A DNA stretch of 39,355 nucleotides from Reinekea blandensis MED297 (GTDB lineage Bacteria > Pseudomonadota > Gammaproteobacteria > Pseudomonadales > Natronospirillaceae). The stretch covers positions 344,628 to 383,982 of the forward strand of contig NZ_CH724153.1 in NCBI RefSeq assembly GCF_000153185.1, read 5' to 3'. A program made the position numbers and the translations under genes. A model generated the notes under the pieces. That model did not search any database. It was given only the letters and a program-made list of their open reading frames with translations, and had not been told where the DNA came from. Positions 25,411 through 33,674 of this stretch are shown here, one piece after another (position 1 is the first letter of the stretch; every line of letters begins with the position of its first letter).

Positions 25411-26227
25411 ACCATTGACTATACTCATTTACACCGATCTGGATGGAACACTGCTGGATCACGAAACGTACAGTGCCTCGGGTGCATCAATGGGTATTCA
25501 GTCTGCACTGGATGCCGGGGCTGTCATCATACCGGTGACGTCTAAAACGCGCGCTGAAGTTGAGCCGCTTATGGGCGAACTGAACTGGGGTTTTCCGTTC
25601 ATTGTAGAAAATGGATCGGCGGTTTTTTTACCAGAATGGTTATGTACAAAGGTGGATTGTCATTTGCCCAGTCAGGCGGAATATCGTGTAAAGGCGTTTT
25701 CTCCGACGCTGGCTGAATGGCAACCGCTCATTGATGATTTGGCTCAGGCACTGCCGGGCGCATTTCAACCCTTTAGCCAGTTAGATGTGGCTCGGGTCAT
25801 AGCGCTAACAGGGCTTTCCGAAGAACATGCTGCGCGAGCATTGCAACGCGAGTTTTCCGATCCACTCTATTGGCTCGGGACTGATCAGCAGTTCCAACAG
25901 TTACATCAGTTTTGTGTGCAAAAGGGCGTTGACGTCGTTCGTGGCGGTCGGTTTGTGCATCTGCTGCAGGGATCGGACAAAGGCCGGGCCGTTCGCTGGT
26001 TAACGGATTGGTATGATCAGCGTGAGTCAAACAAGCCGCAAACGATTGCACTGGGCGATGGTGAAAATGACCTGTCCATGTTGGCTGCTGTTGATCATCC
26101 GGTTCAGGTTCGATCGCCATCTCATGCGTTTCCGGATTTTGAACATCCGAACCGCTTTCGTACACAACACACCGGACCTGAAGGCTGGTCCGAAGCTATC
26201 GCGTCGTTACTGGCGCGCATTGACTAA
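25373..26227 (+). CDS. glucosyl/mannosyl-3-phosphoglycerate phosphatase (HAD-IIB)
   Basis: HAD-IIB phosphatase of the MpgP family, 284 aa from ATG 25373. Motif I is TDLDGTLLD (nucleophile Asp22, then Asp24), motif II PVTSKTRAEVE, and motif IV LGDGENDLSM. It removes phosphate from glucosyl- or mannosyl-3-phosphoglycerate to give the free osmolyte. Next to a GpgS-like synthase, glucosyl is the likely sugar. The ATG start overlaps the kinase gene by 38 bp; the alternative TTG at 25415, 4 bp after the kinase stop, gives 270 aa and may be the true start because family N-termini are short. Confidence 0.88.
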   Translation: MIAPFDLPQDWTKPLTILIYTDLDGTLLDHETYSASGASMGIQSALDAGAVIIPVTSKTRAEVEPLMGELNWGFPFIVENGSAVFLPEWLCTKVDCHLPSQAEYRVKAFSPTLAEWQPLIDDLAQALPGAFQPFSQLDVARVIALTGLSEEHAARALQREFSDPLYWLGTDQQFQQLHQFCVQKGVDVVRGGRFVHLLQGSDKGRAVRWLTDWYDQRESNKPQTIALGDGENDLSMLAAVDHPVQVRSPSHAFPDFEHPNRFRTQHTGPEGWSEAIASLLARID

Positions 26228-26244
26228 ACCTGTGAGGACTTTCC

Positions 26245-27471
26245 ATGGCTGATTTTCATCAGAACGGTATTATTACCACCTTGCACAACCTCTCTGATCG
26301 ATCTTTAGAAGATATGGAGTACGATCTTCTGCACTTTTCTCGTTTTCGTCCGATGGGACTGATCCTCCCTAGTTTGTTTTCTGAGCTGGAAGGCGATGCG
26401 TTACCGAACATTGTTGAACACCTTAAGGGTGCCAACTATCTTTCCGAAATTGTGATTGGACTGGATCGGGCAGATAAAGATCAGTTCCGCCATGCGGTTG
26501 GTTTTTTTGATGAATTGCCGCAGCATCATCGTATTCTCTGGAATGATGGTCCGCGCCTGAAGGCGTTGGATGATGAACTGCAACGCCTTGAAGTCGCACC
26601 TCGTGAAATGGGTAAAGGGCGTAACGTTTGGTACTGCATGGGTTATATGCTGGCGACCGGGCGTGCGGAATCGATTGCACTGCACGATTGTGACATTGTG
26701 ACTTACGATCGATCGCTGTTGGCTCGACTGTTGTATCCGGTGGCGCACCCACAGTTTAATTATGAGTTCTGTAAAGGATTTTACGCCCGGGTGGCGGATG
26801 GCAAAATCAATGGTCGCGTGTCCCGTTTGTTGGTCACGCCCCTATTGCGGGCGATGAAACGCGTTGTCGGCCCCAATGAGTATCTCGAGTTTATGGACAG
26901 CTTTCGCTACCCCTTAGCCGGTGAGTTTTCCTTCCGCCGAGATGTGCTGAATGATATCCGGATTCCATCGGATTGGGGATTGGAAGTCGGTGTCCTCTCT
27001 GAAATGTATCGCAACTACGCGAACAATCGCTTGTGTCAGGCGGACATTGCTGATGTGTATGATCACAAACATCAGGACTTAAGTCTGGAAAGCACCGAGG
27101 GCGGCTTGTCGAAGATGTCAGTCGATATTACCAAGGCATTGTTCCGGAAGCTGGCAACTCAAGGTGAGACTTTTACCAGCGAGACGTTCCGATCATTGAA
27201 AGCCACCTATTATCGTATTGCGTTGGACTTCGTCGAGACGTATCACAACGACGCCATGATGAATGGGTTAAAGCTTGATATTCACCAAGAAGAAAAAGCC
27301 GTCGAGATGTTTGCCCAGAACATCATGACGGCAGGGCAACGGTTCTTGGAAGCTCCTATGGAGCGCCCGTTCATACCGAGCTGGAATCGCGTGGTGAGTG
27401 CCATGCCCGATGTTTTTGATCGCATCGTAGAGGCGGTTGAAGAAGACCGAAAAGAGATCCTGTCGGAGTAA
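26245..27471 (+). CDS. gpgS: glucosyl-3-phosphoglycerate synthase (GpgS-like, GT-A)
   Basis: 408 aa inverting-looking GT-A glycosyltransferase related to GpgS: NDP-glucose + 3-phosphoglycerate to glucosyl-3-phosphoglycerate. The metal-binding DxD is Asp148-Cys-Asp150 (LHDCDIV). SEIVIGLDRAD and GKGRNVWYCMGYML are family-like. Later features include YPLAGEFSFRRDVL and WGLEVGVLSEMYRNY, matching the acceptor-site half. It starts 17 bp after the phosphatase gene, with GAGGA upstream, and 6 bp before the phosphorylase gene. Mannosyl-3-phosphoglycerate synthases are a different family, so glucosylglycerate is preferred. Confidence 0.9.
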   Translation: MADFHQNGIITTLHNLSDRSLEDMEYDLLHFSRFRPMGLILPSLFSELEGDALPNIVEHLKGANYLSEIVIGLDRADKDQFRHAVGFFDELPQHHRILWNDGPRLKALDDELQRLEVAPREMGKGRNVWYCMGYMLATGRAESIALHDCDIVTYDRSLLARLLYPVAHPQFNYEFCKGFYARVADGKINGRVSRLLVTPLLRAMKRVVGPNEYLEFMDSFRYPLAGEFSFRRDVLNDIRIPSDWGLEVGVLSEMYRNYANNRLCQADIADVYDHKHQDLSLESTEGGLSKMSVDITKALFRKLATQGETFTSETFRSLKATYYRIALDFVETYHNDAMMNGLKLDIHQEEKAVEMFAQNIMTAGQRFLEAPMERPFIPSWNRVVSAMPDVFDRIVEAVEEDRKEILSE

Positions 27472-27477
27472 TGCTTC

Positions 27478-29244
27478 ATGAGTGATGACGTTCATGCGCA
27501 GTTACAGAAAACACTCGAACACCAACTTGATGTGATTTATCAGGGCGTGGAGCCCTATGTGGATCGTTCTGAGTTGGCCACGAAACTGGTTAACGCAATG
27601 GGTCTGGAGTCAATAGATCAGGCTCCGGTACCCTTTACTAACCATTGGAGCGAGCAGGACACGATCCTGATCACCTATGGTGACAGCATCGAACGCAAGC
27701 AGGATCATGGTGTGACCGAAGCTCCGCTGAAAACGCTATACGACTTTTTACAGGGGCCGATCCGGCAGGCGTTTAACTCAGTGCATATTTTGCCATTTTA
27801 TCCGTACAGTTCAGATGATGGATTTGCGGTCATAAATTATACGGCGGTCAATGAAGCATTGGGCGATTGGCAGGATATCAATGCGATTGCTCAGGATTTC
27901 CGGTTGATGGCGGACCTGGTCATCAATCACAGCTCAAGTCGCAGTGTTTGGTTCGATCAGTTCATCCGCGGAGAAGAGCCCGGATGCCGATTCTTTAAAA
28001 CCGGTGCGCCGGATAAAGATTATCATCAGGTGGTACGTCCGCGAACCAGTCCGCTGTTCCGGGAAACTGAAACGGCCACCGGAACTAAGTTGGTCTGGTG
28101 TACGTTCAGTCATGATCAGGTCGATTTTGACTTTGCTAACCCCGATGTGCTCTTGGAATTCGTCCGGATTATTCGTCGTTATCTGGATGAGGGTGTCAAA
28201 ATCTTTCGTCTGGATGCAGTCGCGTTTTTGTGGAAGCAAGACGGAACCAGTTGTATTAACCTGCCGCAAACGCATGAAGCGGTTCGGTTGTTCCGGACGT
28301 TAATTGAACACGCCAGTCCCGATGCGGTGATCATCACCGAAACCAATATTCCCAATCAGGAAAACTTAGCGTACTTCGGTAATGCCAACGAAGCCCACTG
28401 TATTTATAATTTTTCCTTACCTCCGCTGTTAATCCATACGTTGATTGGCGGTGATTGCACGACCTTACGAAATTGGCTGATGCGTATGCCGCCGTGCCAG
28501 GATGGTACGACATACTTTAATTTTATTGCCTCTCATGACGGTATCGGCCTTCGACCAGCCGAGGGATTGTTGTCCGAGCTTGAGCTGAACACCATGATCG
28601 GCACGATGCAAAGTTTTGGCGCGCGTGTGTCGATGAGAACGTTAGACGATGGTTCGTCCAAGCCTTATGAGATTAATATTGCCTTGTACGATGCGCTACA
28701 GGGAACCCACGACGGACCGGATCGGTTTGGGCTGGCAAGGTTCATCTGCGCCCACGCCATCATGTTGTCTCTCGAAGGTATTCCGGGAATCTACATTCAC
28801 AGCATGCTCGGGACACGAAACGATTTGGATCGTCTGGAACACACCAAACACAATCGCCACATCAATCGACACCGCTGGGATTTTGATGCGCTGGACGAGG
28901 CACTGAATGATGCCGATTCGCACCATGCTCAGGTGTTTACCCGCTTGATCGATCTGATTCGCTGTCGTAAGCAACAGCCGGCGTTTCATCCCAATGCCAC
29001 TCAGTTTACCTTGCAGTTAGGGCCGGGGCTGTTTGGTATCTGGCGTCAATCCATCTCCCGAAAACAGAGTATTTTCTGTATTTCCAATGTGACCCGGGAG
29101 ACGGTGACGGTTCCGTTAAAAGAAGTGAATTTGATTACAACCTACGACTGGGTTGATTTGCTGACTGGGGATGCGGTGGATGACCTGAATGGTGAGCTGA
29201 CTTTGCAACCCTATCAAACGGTCTGGTTATCGAATCGCCAGTAG
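27478..29244 (+). CDS. GH13_18 phosphorylase, probably glucosylglycerate phosphorylase
   Basis: 588 aa, sucrose-phosphorylase-like GH13 subfamily 18. The nucleophile is Asp246 ([11 protein letters not shown]), the acid/base Glu288 ([12 protein letters not shown]) and the transition-state Asp354 ([10 protein letters not shown]). The stretch [12 protein letters not shown] after the nucleophile is typical of the glucosylglycerate phosphorylase branch (as for E. coli YcjM) rather than of true sucrose phosphorylases. The reaction would be glucosylglycerate + phosphate to glucose 1-phosphate + glycerate. Being 6 bp behind gpgS, in an operon with a glycerate kinase, makes this substrate much more likely than sucrose. 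Assignment by context and motif; not proven. Confidence 0.9.
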   Translation: MSDDVHAQLQKTLEHQLDVIYQGVEPYVDRSELATKLVNAMGLESIDQAPVPFTNHWSEQDTILITYGDSIERKQDHGVTEAPLKTLYDFLQGPIRQAFNSVHILPFYPYSSDDGFAVINYTAVNEALGDWQDINAIAQDFRLMADLVINHSSSRSVWFDQFIRGEEPGCRFFKTGAPDKDYHQVVRPRTSPLFRETETATGTKLVWCTFSHDQVDFDFANPDVLLEFVRIIRRYLDEGVKIFRLDAVAFLWKQDGTSCINLPQTHEAVRLFRTLIEHASPDAVIITETNIPNQENLAYFGNANEAHCIYNFSLPPLLIHTLIGGDCTTLRNWLMRMPPCQDGTTYFNFIASHDGIGLRPAEGLLSELELNTMIGTMQSFGARVSMRTLDDGSSKPYEINIALYDALQGTHDGPDRFGLARFICAHAIMLSLEGIPGIYIHSMLGTRNDLDRLEHTKHNRHINRHRWDFDALDEALNDADSHHAQVFTRLIDLIRCRKQQPAFHPNATQFTLQLGPGLFGIWRQSISRKQSIFCISNVTRETVTVPLKEVNLITTYDWVDLLTGDAVDDLNGELTLQPYQTVWLSNRQ

Positions 29245-29247
29245 GGG

Positions 29248-30201
29248 TTAAAGACTCAGGGCATCCTGTTCGGTGACCAACGATGTGACCACGCAGTTTC
29301 GCCCCTGGTCCTTGGCGCTAAACAGCGCCTGATCGGCCCGGTTCACCAGTGCCGGCCAGTCGGCTTCACCTTCGTAATGTGCAACGCCAAAACTGGCGGT
29401 AACCGGCCGCTCGCGATCCGCCAGCTTAACCTGATCGGGAATAGCGAGGCGGACTCGTTCAGCAACTGAGCGTGCCAGTTCCAACGTTGAGTTGGTCAGA
29501 CAAATTAAAAACTCTTCACCGCCATAGCGAAAGCAGACATCACAGCGACGGACTGAGGTATGAATGACTCGGGCAACCTGACGCAAAATATCATCGCCAG
29601 CCAGATGCCCATAGCGGTCATTAATCGATTTGAAGTGGTCTACGTCAATCAAGATGATACTCAGGTCCTGATCTTCATTGCGGCGCGCACGTTCCATTTC
29701 GCGCTCAAGCGTGATGGCCATGGCGCCGCGATTGTTCAAACCGGTCAGTGGATCAATCATTGCGGTTGCCATCGCTTCGCGGTATTTCAACGCATTTCGA
29801 AGTGGGAAGATCACCAGGTCCATGATGGACTCGATGAAGGCCATTTCCTGTTCGCTGAAGCGCTTACTGCGTACAAAACTGATGTCGCCAAAAGCTTGCT
29901 TCTGCATGTTCAGCTGGTACTGGCAGCGGTGTTTTGCAGACCGACCGATATAGGTGTCGATCATGGCATCGCCATTAACATAATGTATGCCTGAAATGGG
30001 CAGGTAGGCTTTCAAGTGTCGATGCAATAAAGTCAGAATCTGATCAATGTCCAGCGACGTTTGCAAAGCGGTGGCCAACTGTAAGCGCAGAGCCTGTATG
30101 CGATCGGCACTGGGTGCTTCAAACGCAAAGGAAGAAACACTGCTGAAAACGCTGTTTTCCGAGGATCGTCCGATGGAGGACTGTGTAAAGCTGCTGGGCA
30201 T
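29248..30201 (-). CDS. diguanylate cyclase (GGDEF) with GAF-like N-domain
   Basis: 317 aa. The active-site motif is GGEEF (227-231), with the inhibitory I-site RRCD (218-221) five residues before it, so an active, product-inhibited cyclase making cyclic di-GMP is expected. IDPLTGLNNRGAM and LIDVDHFKSINDRYGHLAGD are canonical. Residues about 35-140 look like a GAF-type sensor with no membrane segment, so it is cytoplasmic; the ligand is unknown. It is convergent with the phosphorylase gene (3 bp between stops). The first ~30 residues are Ser-rich and probably disordered. Confidence 0.93.
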   Translation of the reverse strand: MPSSFTQSSIGRSSENSVFSSVSSFAFEAPSADRIQALRLQLATALQTSLDIDQILTLLHRHLKAYLPISGIHYVNGDAMIDTYIGRSAKHRCQYQLNMQKQAFGDISFVRSKRFSEQEMAFIESIMDLVIFPLRNALKYREAMATAMIDPLTGLNNRGAMAITLEREMERARRNEDQDLSIILIDVDHFKSINDRYGHLAGDDILRQVARVIHTSVRRCDVCFRYGGEEFLICLTNSTLELARSVAERVRLAIPDQVKLADRERPVTASFGVAHYEGEADWPALVNRADQALFSAKDQGRNCVVTSLVTEQDALSL

Positions 30202-30348
30202 GATCCGTTACCGCATCTGGTTCATTTGAGAATCATATAGCGATAACTATGCCATTCAGATAAAAGCCTTTAAAATCAATAGCATAGGTTATTTTTAAGC
30301 GGGAGAGTGGCAAAAAACCGGCGATTATCTTCCTGTTAGAGAGTGGTC

Positions 30349-30368
30349 GGTGCCGGAAACCCGGCACC
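30349..30368 (-). terminator. hairpin downstream of yciK
   Basis: GGTGCCGG (30349-30356) and CCGGCACC (30361-30368) form a perfect 8-bp stem with a 4-nt loop, 7 bp after the yciK stop. A T-run appears only about 30 nt further on, so termination efficiency is uncertain. Confidence 0.5.
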
Positions 30369-30375
30369 AAATCGT

Positions 30376-31146
30376 TCAGCTCAGATAGTCATAGGCGTCG
30401 ATGGATTGGCCATTGAAGGGTTCTGCTGCCTCGGACATCAGGAAACGGTAGAGCGGCATATGGTCTTCGGGTGGTGGAACATCGCCCGGGTCTTCACCGG
30501 GATAGGCGCTGGCGCGCATCGCCGTTCGGGTTCCTCCGGGATTGACGGCAAAGGTGCGTACTTGGCTGATGGCGCCGAGTTCGTCTGCCAGCGTTTGCAT
30601 CAGGCCTTCTGTCGCAAACTTCGACACCGCATAGGCCCCCCAATAAGCACGGCCTTTACGACCGACGCTAGAGGTTGTAAACAGGATGCGACCCGCGTCG
30701 GCTGCTTTCAGCAGTGGTAACAATGCCTTAGTCAGGTAAAACGCGCTGTTGACGTTAGTGTTCATCACGTCCAGCCATTCCTGTTCGGGGTATTGTTCGA
30801 TGGCCATCTTGCTGCCTAGGGCCGAAGCGTTAAACAGAACGCCATCCAGTCGACCATATTCCTGCTCAATGGCGTAAGCCATTTCCCGGGCGATATCGGG
30901 ATTAAGCGTGTTCAGATCGTACGGGAAGATGATGGGGCGGGTCTTTGTGTTCTGTTCAATCAGGTCATAAACCTGCTCGAGCTTGCCTTGCGTGCGACCG
31001 AGCAGGATGACATGGGCGCCAGCATTTGCATAGCTCAGTGCTGCTGCCTTGCCAATGCCATCGCCGGCTCCGGTCACCAGAATGACTTTATCAAGCAAAG
31101 CATCCTCGGGCAGTTGCTGAAGCTGTTCTTTGGAAATGGATTGCAT
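30376..31146 (-). CDS. yciK: short-chain dehydrogenase, YciK family
   Basis: 256 aa SDR. The NAD(P)-binding motif is VTGAGDGIGKAAA, the family NNAG equivalent reads FNASALG, and the catalytic Tyr-x3-Lys is in WGAYAVSKFA with the Ser in FTTSSVGRKG. The YciK-type start (EQLQQLPEDALLDKVILVTG) makes the family assignment secure. The substrate is not known. Its start is 2 bp after the ubiG stop, so the two are coupled. In Pseudomonas the phosphatase gene mupP lies between ubiG and yciK; it is absent here. Confidence 0.92.
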   Translation of the reverse strand: MQSISKEQLQQLPEDALLDKVILVTGAGDGIGKAAALSYANAGAHVILLGRTQGKLEQVYDLIEQNTKTRPIIFPYDLNTLNPDIAREMAYAIEQEYGRLDGVLFNASALGSKMAIEQYPEQEWLDVMNTNVNSAFYLTKALLPLLKAADAGRILFTTSSVGRKGRAYWGAYAVSKFATEGLMQTLADELGAISQVRTFAVNPGGTRTAMRASAYPGEDPGDVPPPEDHMPLYRFLMSEAAEPFNGQSIDAYDYLS

Positions 31147-31148
31147 AA

Positions 31149-31856
31149 TCAGTCTGCCTTTTCAGTCGCCATCAGATAGTTCACGGACACGTCGCTGGAT
31201 AACCGAAACGCTTTGGTCAGCGGGTTGTAAGTCATGCCCTTGAACTCTCGAACCGTCAGACCGGCTTCCCGGGCCGCGCTGGACAGTTCCGAAGGACGAA
31301 TGAACTTCTGGTACTCGTGCGTTCCTTTCGGCAGCAGGTTCATGACGTATTCGGCACCGACGATGGCGAACAGAAAGGCTTTGGGGTTGCGGTTGATCGT
31401 TGAAAAGAAGGCTTTACCGCCGGGTTTCAGCAGGGTTCGGATGGCCGACATCACTGATGAAGGATCAGGAACATGTTCCAGCATTTCCATGCAGGTGATG
31501 ACATCAAACTGTCCGGGTGCCTCCTCCGCGAGCTGCTCGGCCGTCATCTGGCGGTATTCAATACCTTCAAGGCCCTGTTCCAGTGCGTGCAGTTGGGCTA
31601 CCTTCAGAGGGGCGTCGGTCATATCGATTCCGGTGACCTGTCCACCACGTTTCGCCAGCGTTTCAGTCAGAATGCCGCCACCGCAGCCAATGTCTGCCAC
31701 TTTTAAACCGGCGACGTTGATATGGCTATCAATAAAACGCATACGGACAGGGTTTAAATCGTGCAGGGGTTTGAACTCAGAATCGGGATCCCACCACCGA
31801 CTGGCTAATGCTTCGAATTTAGCCAGTTCAGCAGGGTCAACATTGGTGGTTGCCAC
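31149..31856 (-). CDS. ubiG: ubiquinone biosynthesis O-methyltransferase UbiG
   Basis: 235 aa SAM-dependent methyltransferase performing both O-methylations in ubiquinone synthesis. The start is a GTG at 31856 (AGAGGAA four bases upstream), giving MATTNVDPAELAKFEAL; a longer upstream frame to 31997 runs through a terminator hairpin and is rejected. Motif I is VADIGCGGGILTE; also present are ASRWWDP, MEMLEHVPDP and HEYQKFI, all UbiG-typical. It follows the deaminase gene on the same strand, about 97 bp away, with a hairpin between. Confidence 0.95.
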   Translation of the reverse strand: MATTNVDPAELAKFEALASRWWDPDSEFKPLHDLNPVRMRFIDSHINVAGLKVADIGCGGGILTETLAKRGGQVTGIDMTDAPLKVAQLHALEQGLEGIEYRQMTAEQLAEEAPGQFDVITCMEMLEHVPDPSSVMSAIRTLLKPGGKAFFSTINRNPKAFLFAIVGAEYVMNLLPKGTHEYQKFIRPSELSSAAREAGLTVREFKGMTYNPLTKAFRLSSDVSVNYLMATEKAD

Positions 31857-31922
31857 GGTATTTCCTCTAACAAAAGATGTTGGGGCTATTATGACGGGAA
31901 AAGGAACGGCATGACAGGGGGT

Positions 31923-31947
31923 GACCCCGTCCGGATTGGACGGGGTC
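31923..31947 (-). terminator. hairpin between the deaminase gene and ubiG
   Basis: GACCCCGTCC (31923-31932) and GGACGGGGTC (31938-31947) form a perfect 10-bp stem with a 5-nt loop, 6 bp after the deaminase stop. There is no clean U-tract, so it may attenuate rather than fully end transcription into ubiG. Confidence 0.55.
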
Positions 31948-31953
31948 GGTGGA

Positions 31954-33270
31954 TCAGCCAGCGGTAATGCGATCTCGCCAGGCTTTGGCATTTTCAATGA
32001 TGTCGGCTTTGTTCAGCGTGGTCAGCTCGCGGTTGGCGAGCAGTTGCTGACCTTCAACCCAGACGTGACGGATCTGATCCCGGGTGGACGCATAAACGAT
32101 GTGAGAAACCGGATCGTAAATTGGCTGAGATTCCAGGTCGTCTAAGGCAATGGCGGTGATATCTGCGCGCTTGCCGACTTCCAGGCTGCCGATTTCGGTG
32201 TCCCAACCCAGTGTACGGGCGCCATTCAGAGTTGCCATGCGAAGTGCCTGATAGGCCGACAGTGCGGTGGCTTTACCGCTGACCGCCTTGGCCAGCATAG
32301 CGGCGGTACGCATTTCACCCAGCATGTCGAGATCGTTATTGCTGGCCGCGCCGTCAGTACCCAGCGAAACGTTAACGCCGCGTTCCATCAGGGTATCGAC
32401 CGGGCAAAAACCGCTGGCCAGTTTCAGGTTGGATTCCGGACAGTGAATGACGTGTGCACCGGTTTCGACGATATCATCAATGTCTTCCTCAGACAGCGCC
32501 GTCATGTGGACTGCCTGGAAGCGCGGGCTGAGCATGCCCAGATCTTTCAATCGGCGGATAGGGCGTTGACCACGACGTTCCTGCTCACCATCGACTTCAA
32601 CTTGTGTTTCATGGACATGCATCTGGATACCAACCTGCAGGTCGGCTTCCAGCTCAATGATTTTTTTCAGGGGCTCATCGGAACAGGTATAGGGCGCATG
32701 TGGACCGAAATTGACTTTGATGTGGCTGTGTCCTTTGTACTTCTCTAGAACGGCCAGGCCTTTTTCAATGTGGACATCCGGGCCTTCGCCCCAGGCGGTC
32801 GGGAAATCGATCGTAGGGAAGCACAGCTGCGCCCGCAGTCCGGATTTCAGTACGGACTCAGCCGAGGCATCCGGGAAAAAATAGTTGTCGGAAAAGGTCG
32901 TGGTTCCGGAGCGGATCATTTCCGCAGCGGCCAGAGCGGTGCCATCACGAACCATGTCGTAAGTGACCCATTGGTTCTCGGCAGGGAAAACATGGTCATT
33001 CAGCCAGGTCATCAGCTCGAGATCGTCCGCCATGCCGCGGAACATGGTCATGGCAGCATGGCCATGGGTGTTGACGAAGCCCGGTATCAACGCCTGGTCG
33101 CCGAGTTCCAGTGTTTTTTCTGCTTGATAGCGGATTGCCGCTTCGCTTGTTGGTAGAATGTCTTTAATCCGGCCGGCCTCAATGACGATGCTGTGATGTT
33201 CTAAAACATCCTGGTTGTCGTTGACCGGAATGATCCATCGGGCGCTGATCAGGGTGTCAATCTTTTCCAT
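31954..33270 (-). CDS. mtaD: 5'-methylthioadenosine/S-adenosylhomocysteine deaminase (TRZ/ATZ family)
   Basis: 438 aa amidohydrolase. Metal-site motifs: VNTHGHAAMTMFRG (HxH), GPHAPYTCSD, MHVHETQVEV, HCPESNLKLAS and GTDGAASNNDLDM. The homologue beside ubiG in Pseudomonas (PA3170) deaminates methylthioadenosine; MTA/SAH deamination is therefore the likely reaction, linking methionine and SAM salvage to the neighbouring SAM-dependent UbiG. Other members of the family act on guanine-like or triazine substrates, so the substrate is by analogy. It is divergent from gyrA. Confidence 0.88.
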   Translation of the reverse strand: MEKIDTLISARWIIPVNDNQDVLEHHSIVIEAGRIKDILPTSEAAIRYQAEKTLELGDQALIPGFVNTHGHAAMTMFRGMADDLELMTWLNDHVFPAENQWVTYDMVRDGTALAAAEMIRSGTTTFSDNYFFPDASAESVLKSGLRAQLCFPTIDFPTAWGEGPDVHIEKGLAVLEKYKGHSHIKVNFGPHAPYTCSDEPLKKIIELEADLQVGIQMHVHETQVEVDGEQERRGQRPIRRLKDLGMLSPRFQAVHMTALSEEDIDDIVETGAHVIHCPESNLKLASGFCPVDTLMERGVNVSLGTDGAASNNDLDMLGEMRTAAMLAKAVSGKATALSAYQALRMATLNGARTLGWDTEIGSLEVGKRADITAIALDDLESQPIYDPVSHIVYASTRDQIRHVWVEGQQLLANRELTTLNKADIIENAKAWRDRITAG

Positions 33271-33440
33271 GCTGAGTCTCTTAAGTTGTCTGTGTGGTCA
33301 GGAGGTGGCGTATGCTACCAGTCTGGTGCTGAAAAACCCAAGTCTAGATTGTGCATTGGGTTTCTGCCGCCTATGTTCTTCGACAGATCGCACAGTCCCG
33401 CGCATAGACCGCCATTAAACCTGTCTATCTTATTGATTTG

Positions 33441-33449
33441 TGGTATTAT
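33441..33449 (+). promoter_or_regulatory. candidate extended -10 promoter of gyrA
   Basis: TGG-TATTAT (33441-33449) is an extended -10 element without a clear -35. It would give a leader of about 220 nt. The preceding interval 33271-33440 holds a hairpin AAACCCAA/TTGGGTTT (33334-33363) and no gene. Confidence 0.4.
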
Positions 33450-33476
33450 TTCGCACTTTCGTTAAATGCGAATCGG

Positions 33477-33590
33477 GGTCTGCCAATCGGGTTCTGAGAG
33501 TGGCTTTCAGCCTGCAAGCCTGGCCCGATGCTTTAGGGTTCTATCCCCGTCAATTGCTGGTCGGGCGTCCCTTCGGGTGTTTGGCAGATC
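33477..33590 (+). ncRNA. candidate structured gyrA leader RNA
   Basis: The outer helix GGTCTGCCAA (33477-33486) with TTGGCAGATC (33581-33590) is 10 bp with one G-U. Inside it are a TCGGG/CCCGA helix (33487-33491 and 33524-33528) capped by GGCTT/AAGCC (33502-33520), and short GGG/CCC hairpins (33536-33548 and near 33562-33578). A further hairpin, CAGTCG/CGACTG (about 33627-33648), lies just before the ribosome-binding region. A conserved gyrA-leader RNA motif is known from Pseudomonas; whether this is the same class is not established here. Confidence 0.4.
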
Positions 33591-33674
33591 AGAGAACGGA
33601 GCGACCGTCGTTCCGGCCCCAGATAACAGTCGATTATAAAACCGACTGAACGATAAGAAGGACAATGGAACCTC

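Noticed and set aside
31857-31997. Longer UbiG start
   Set aside because: The extension runs through the hairpin after the deaminase gene and gives a Pro-rich leader unlike UbiG. The GTG at 31856 has AGAGGAA at good spacing.
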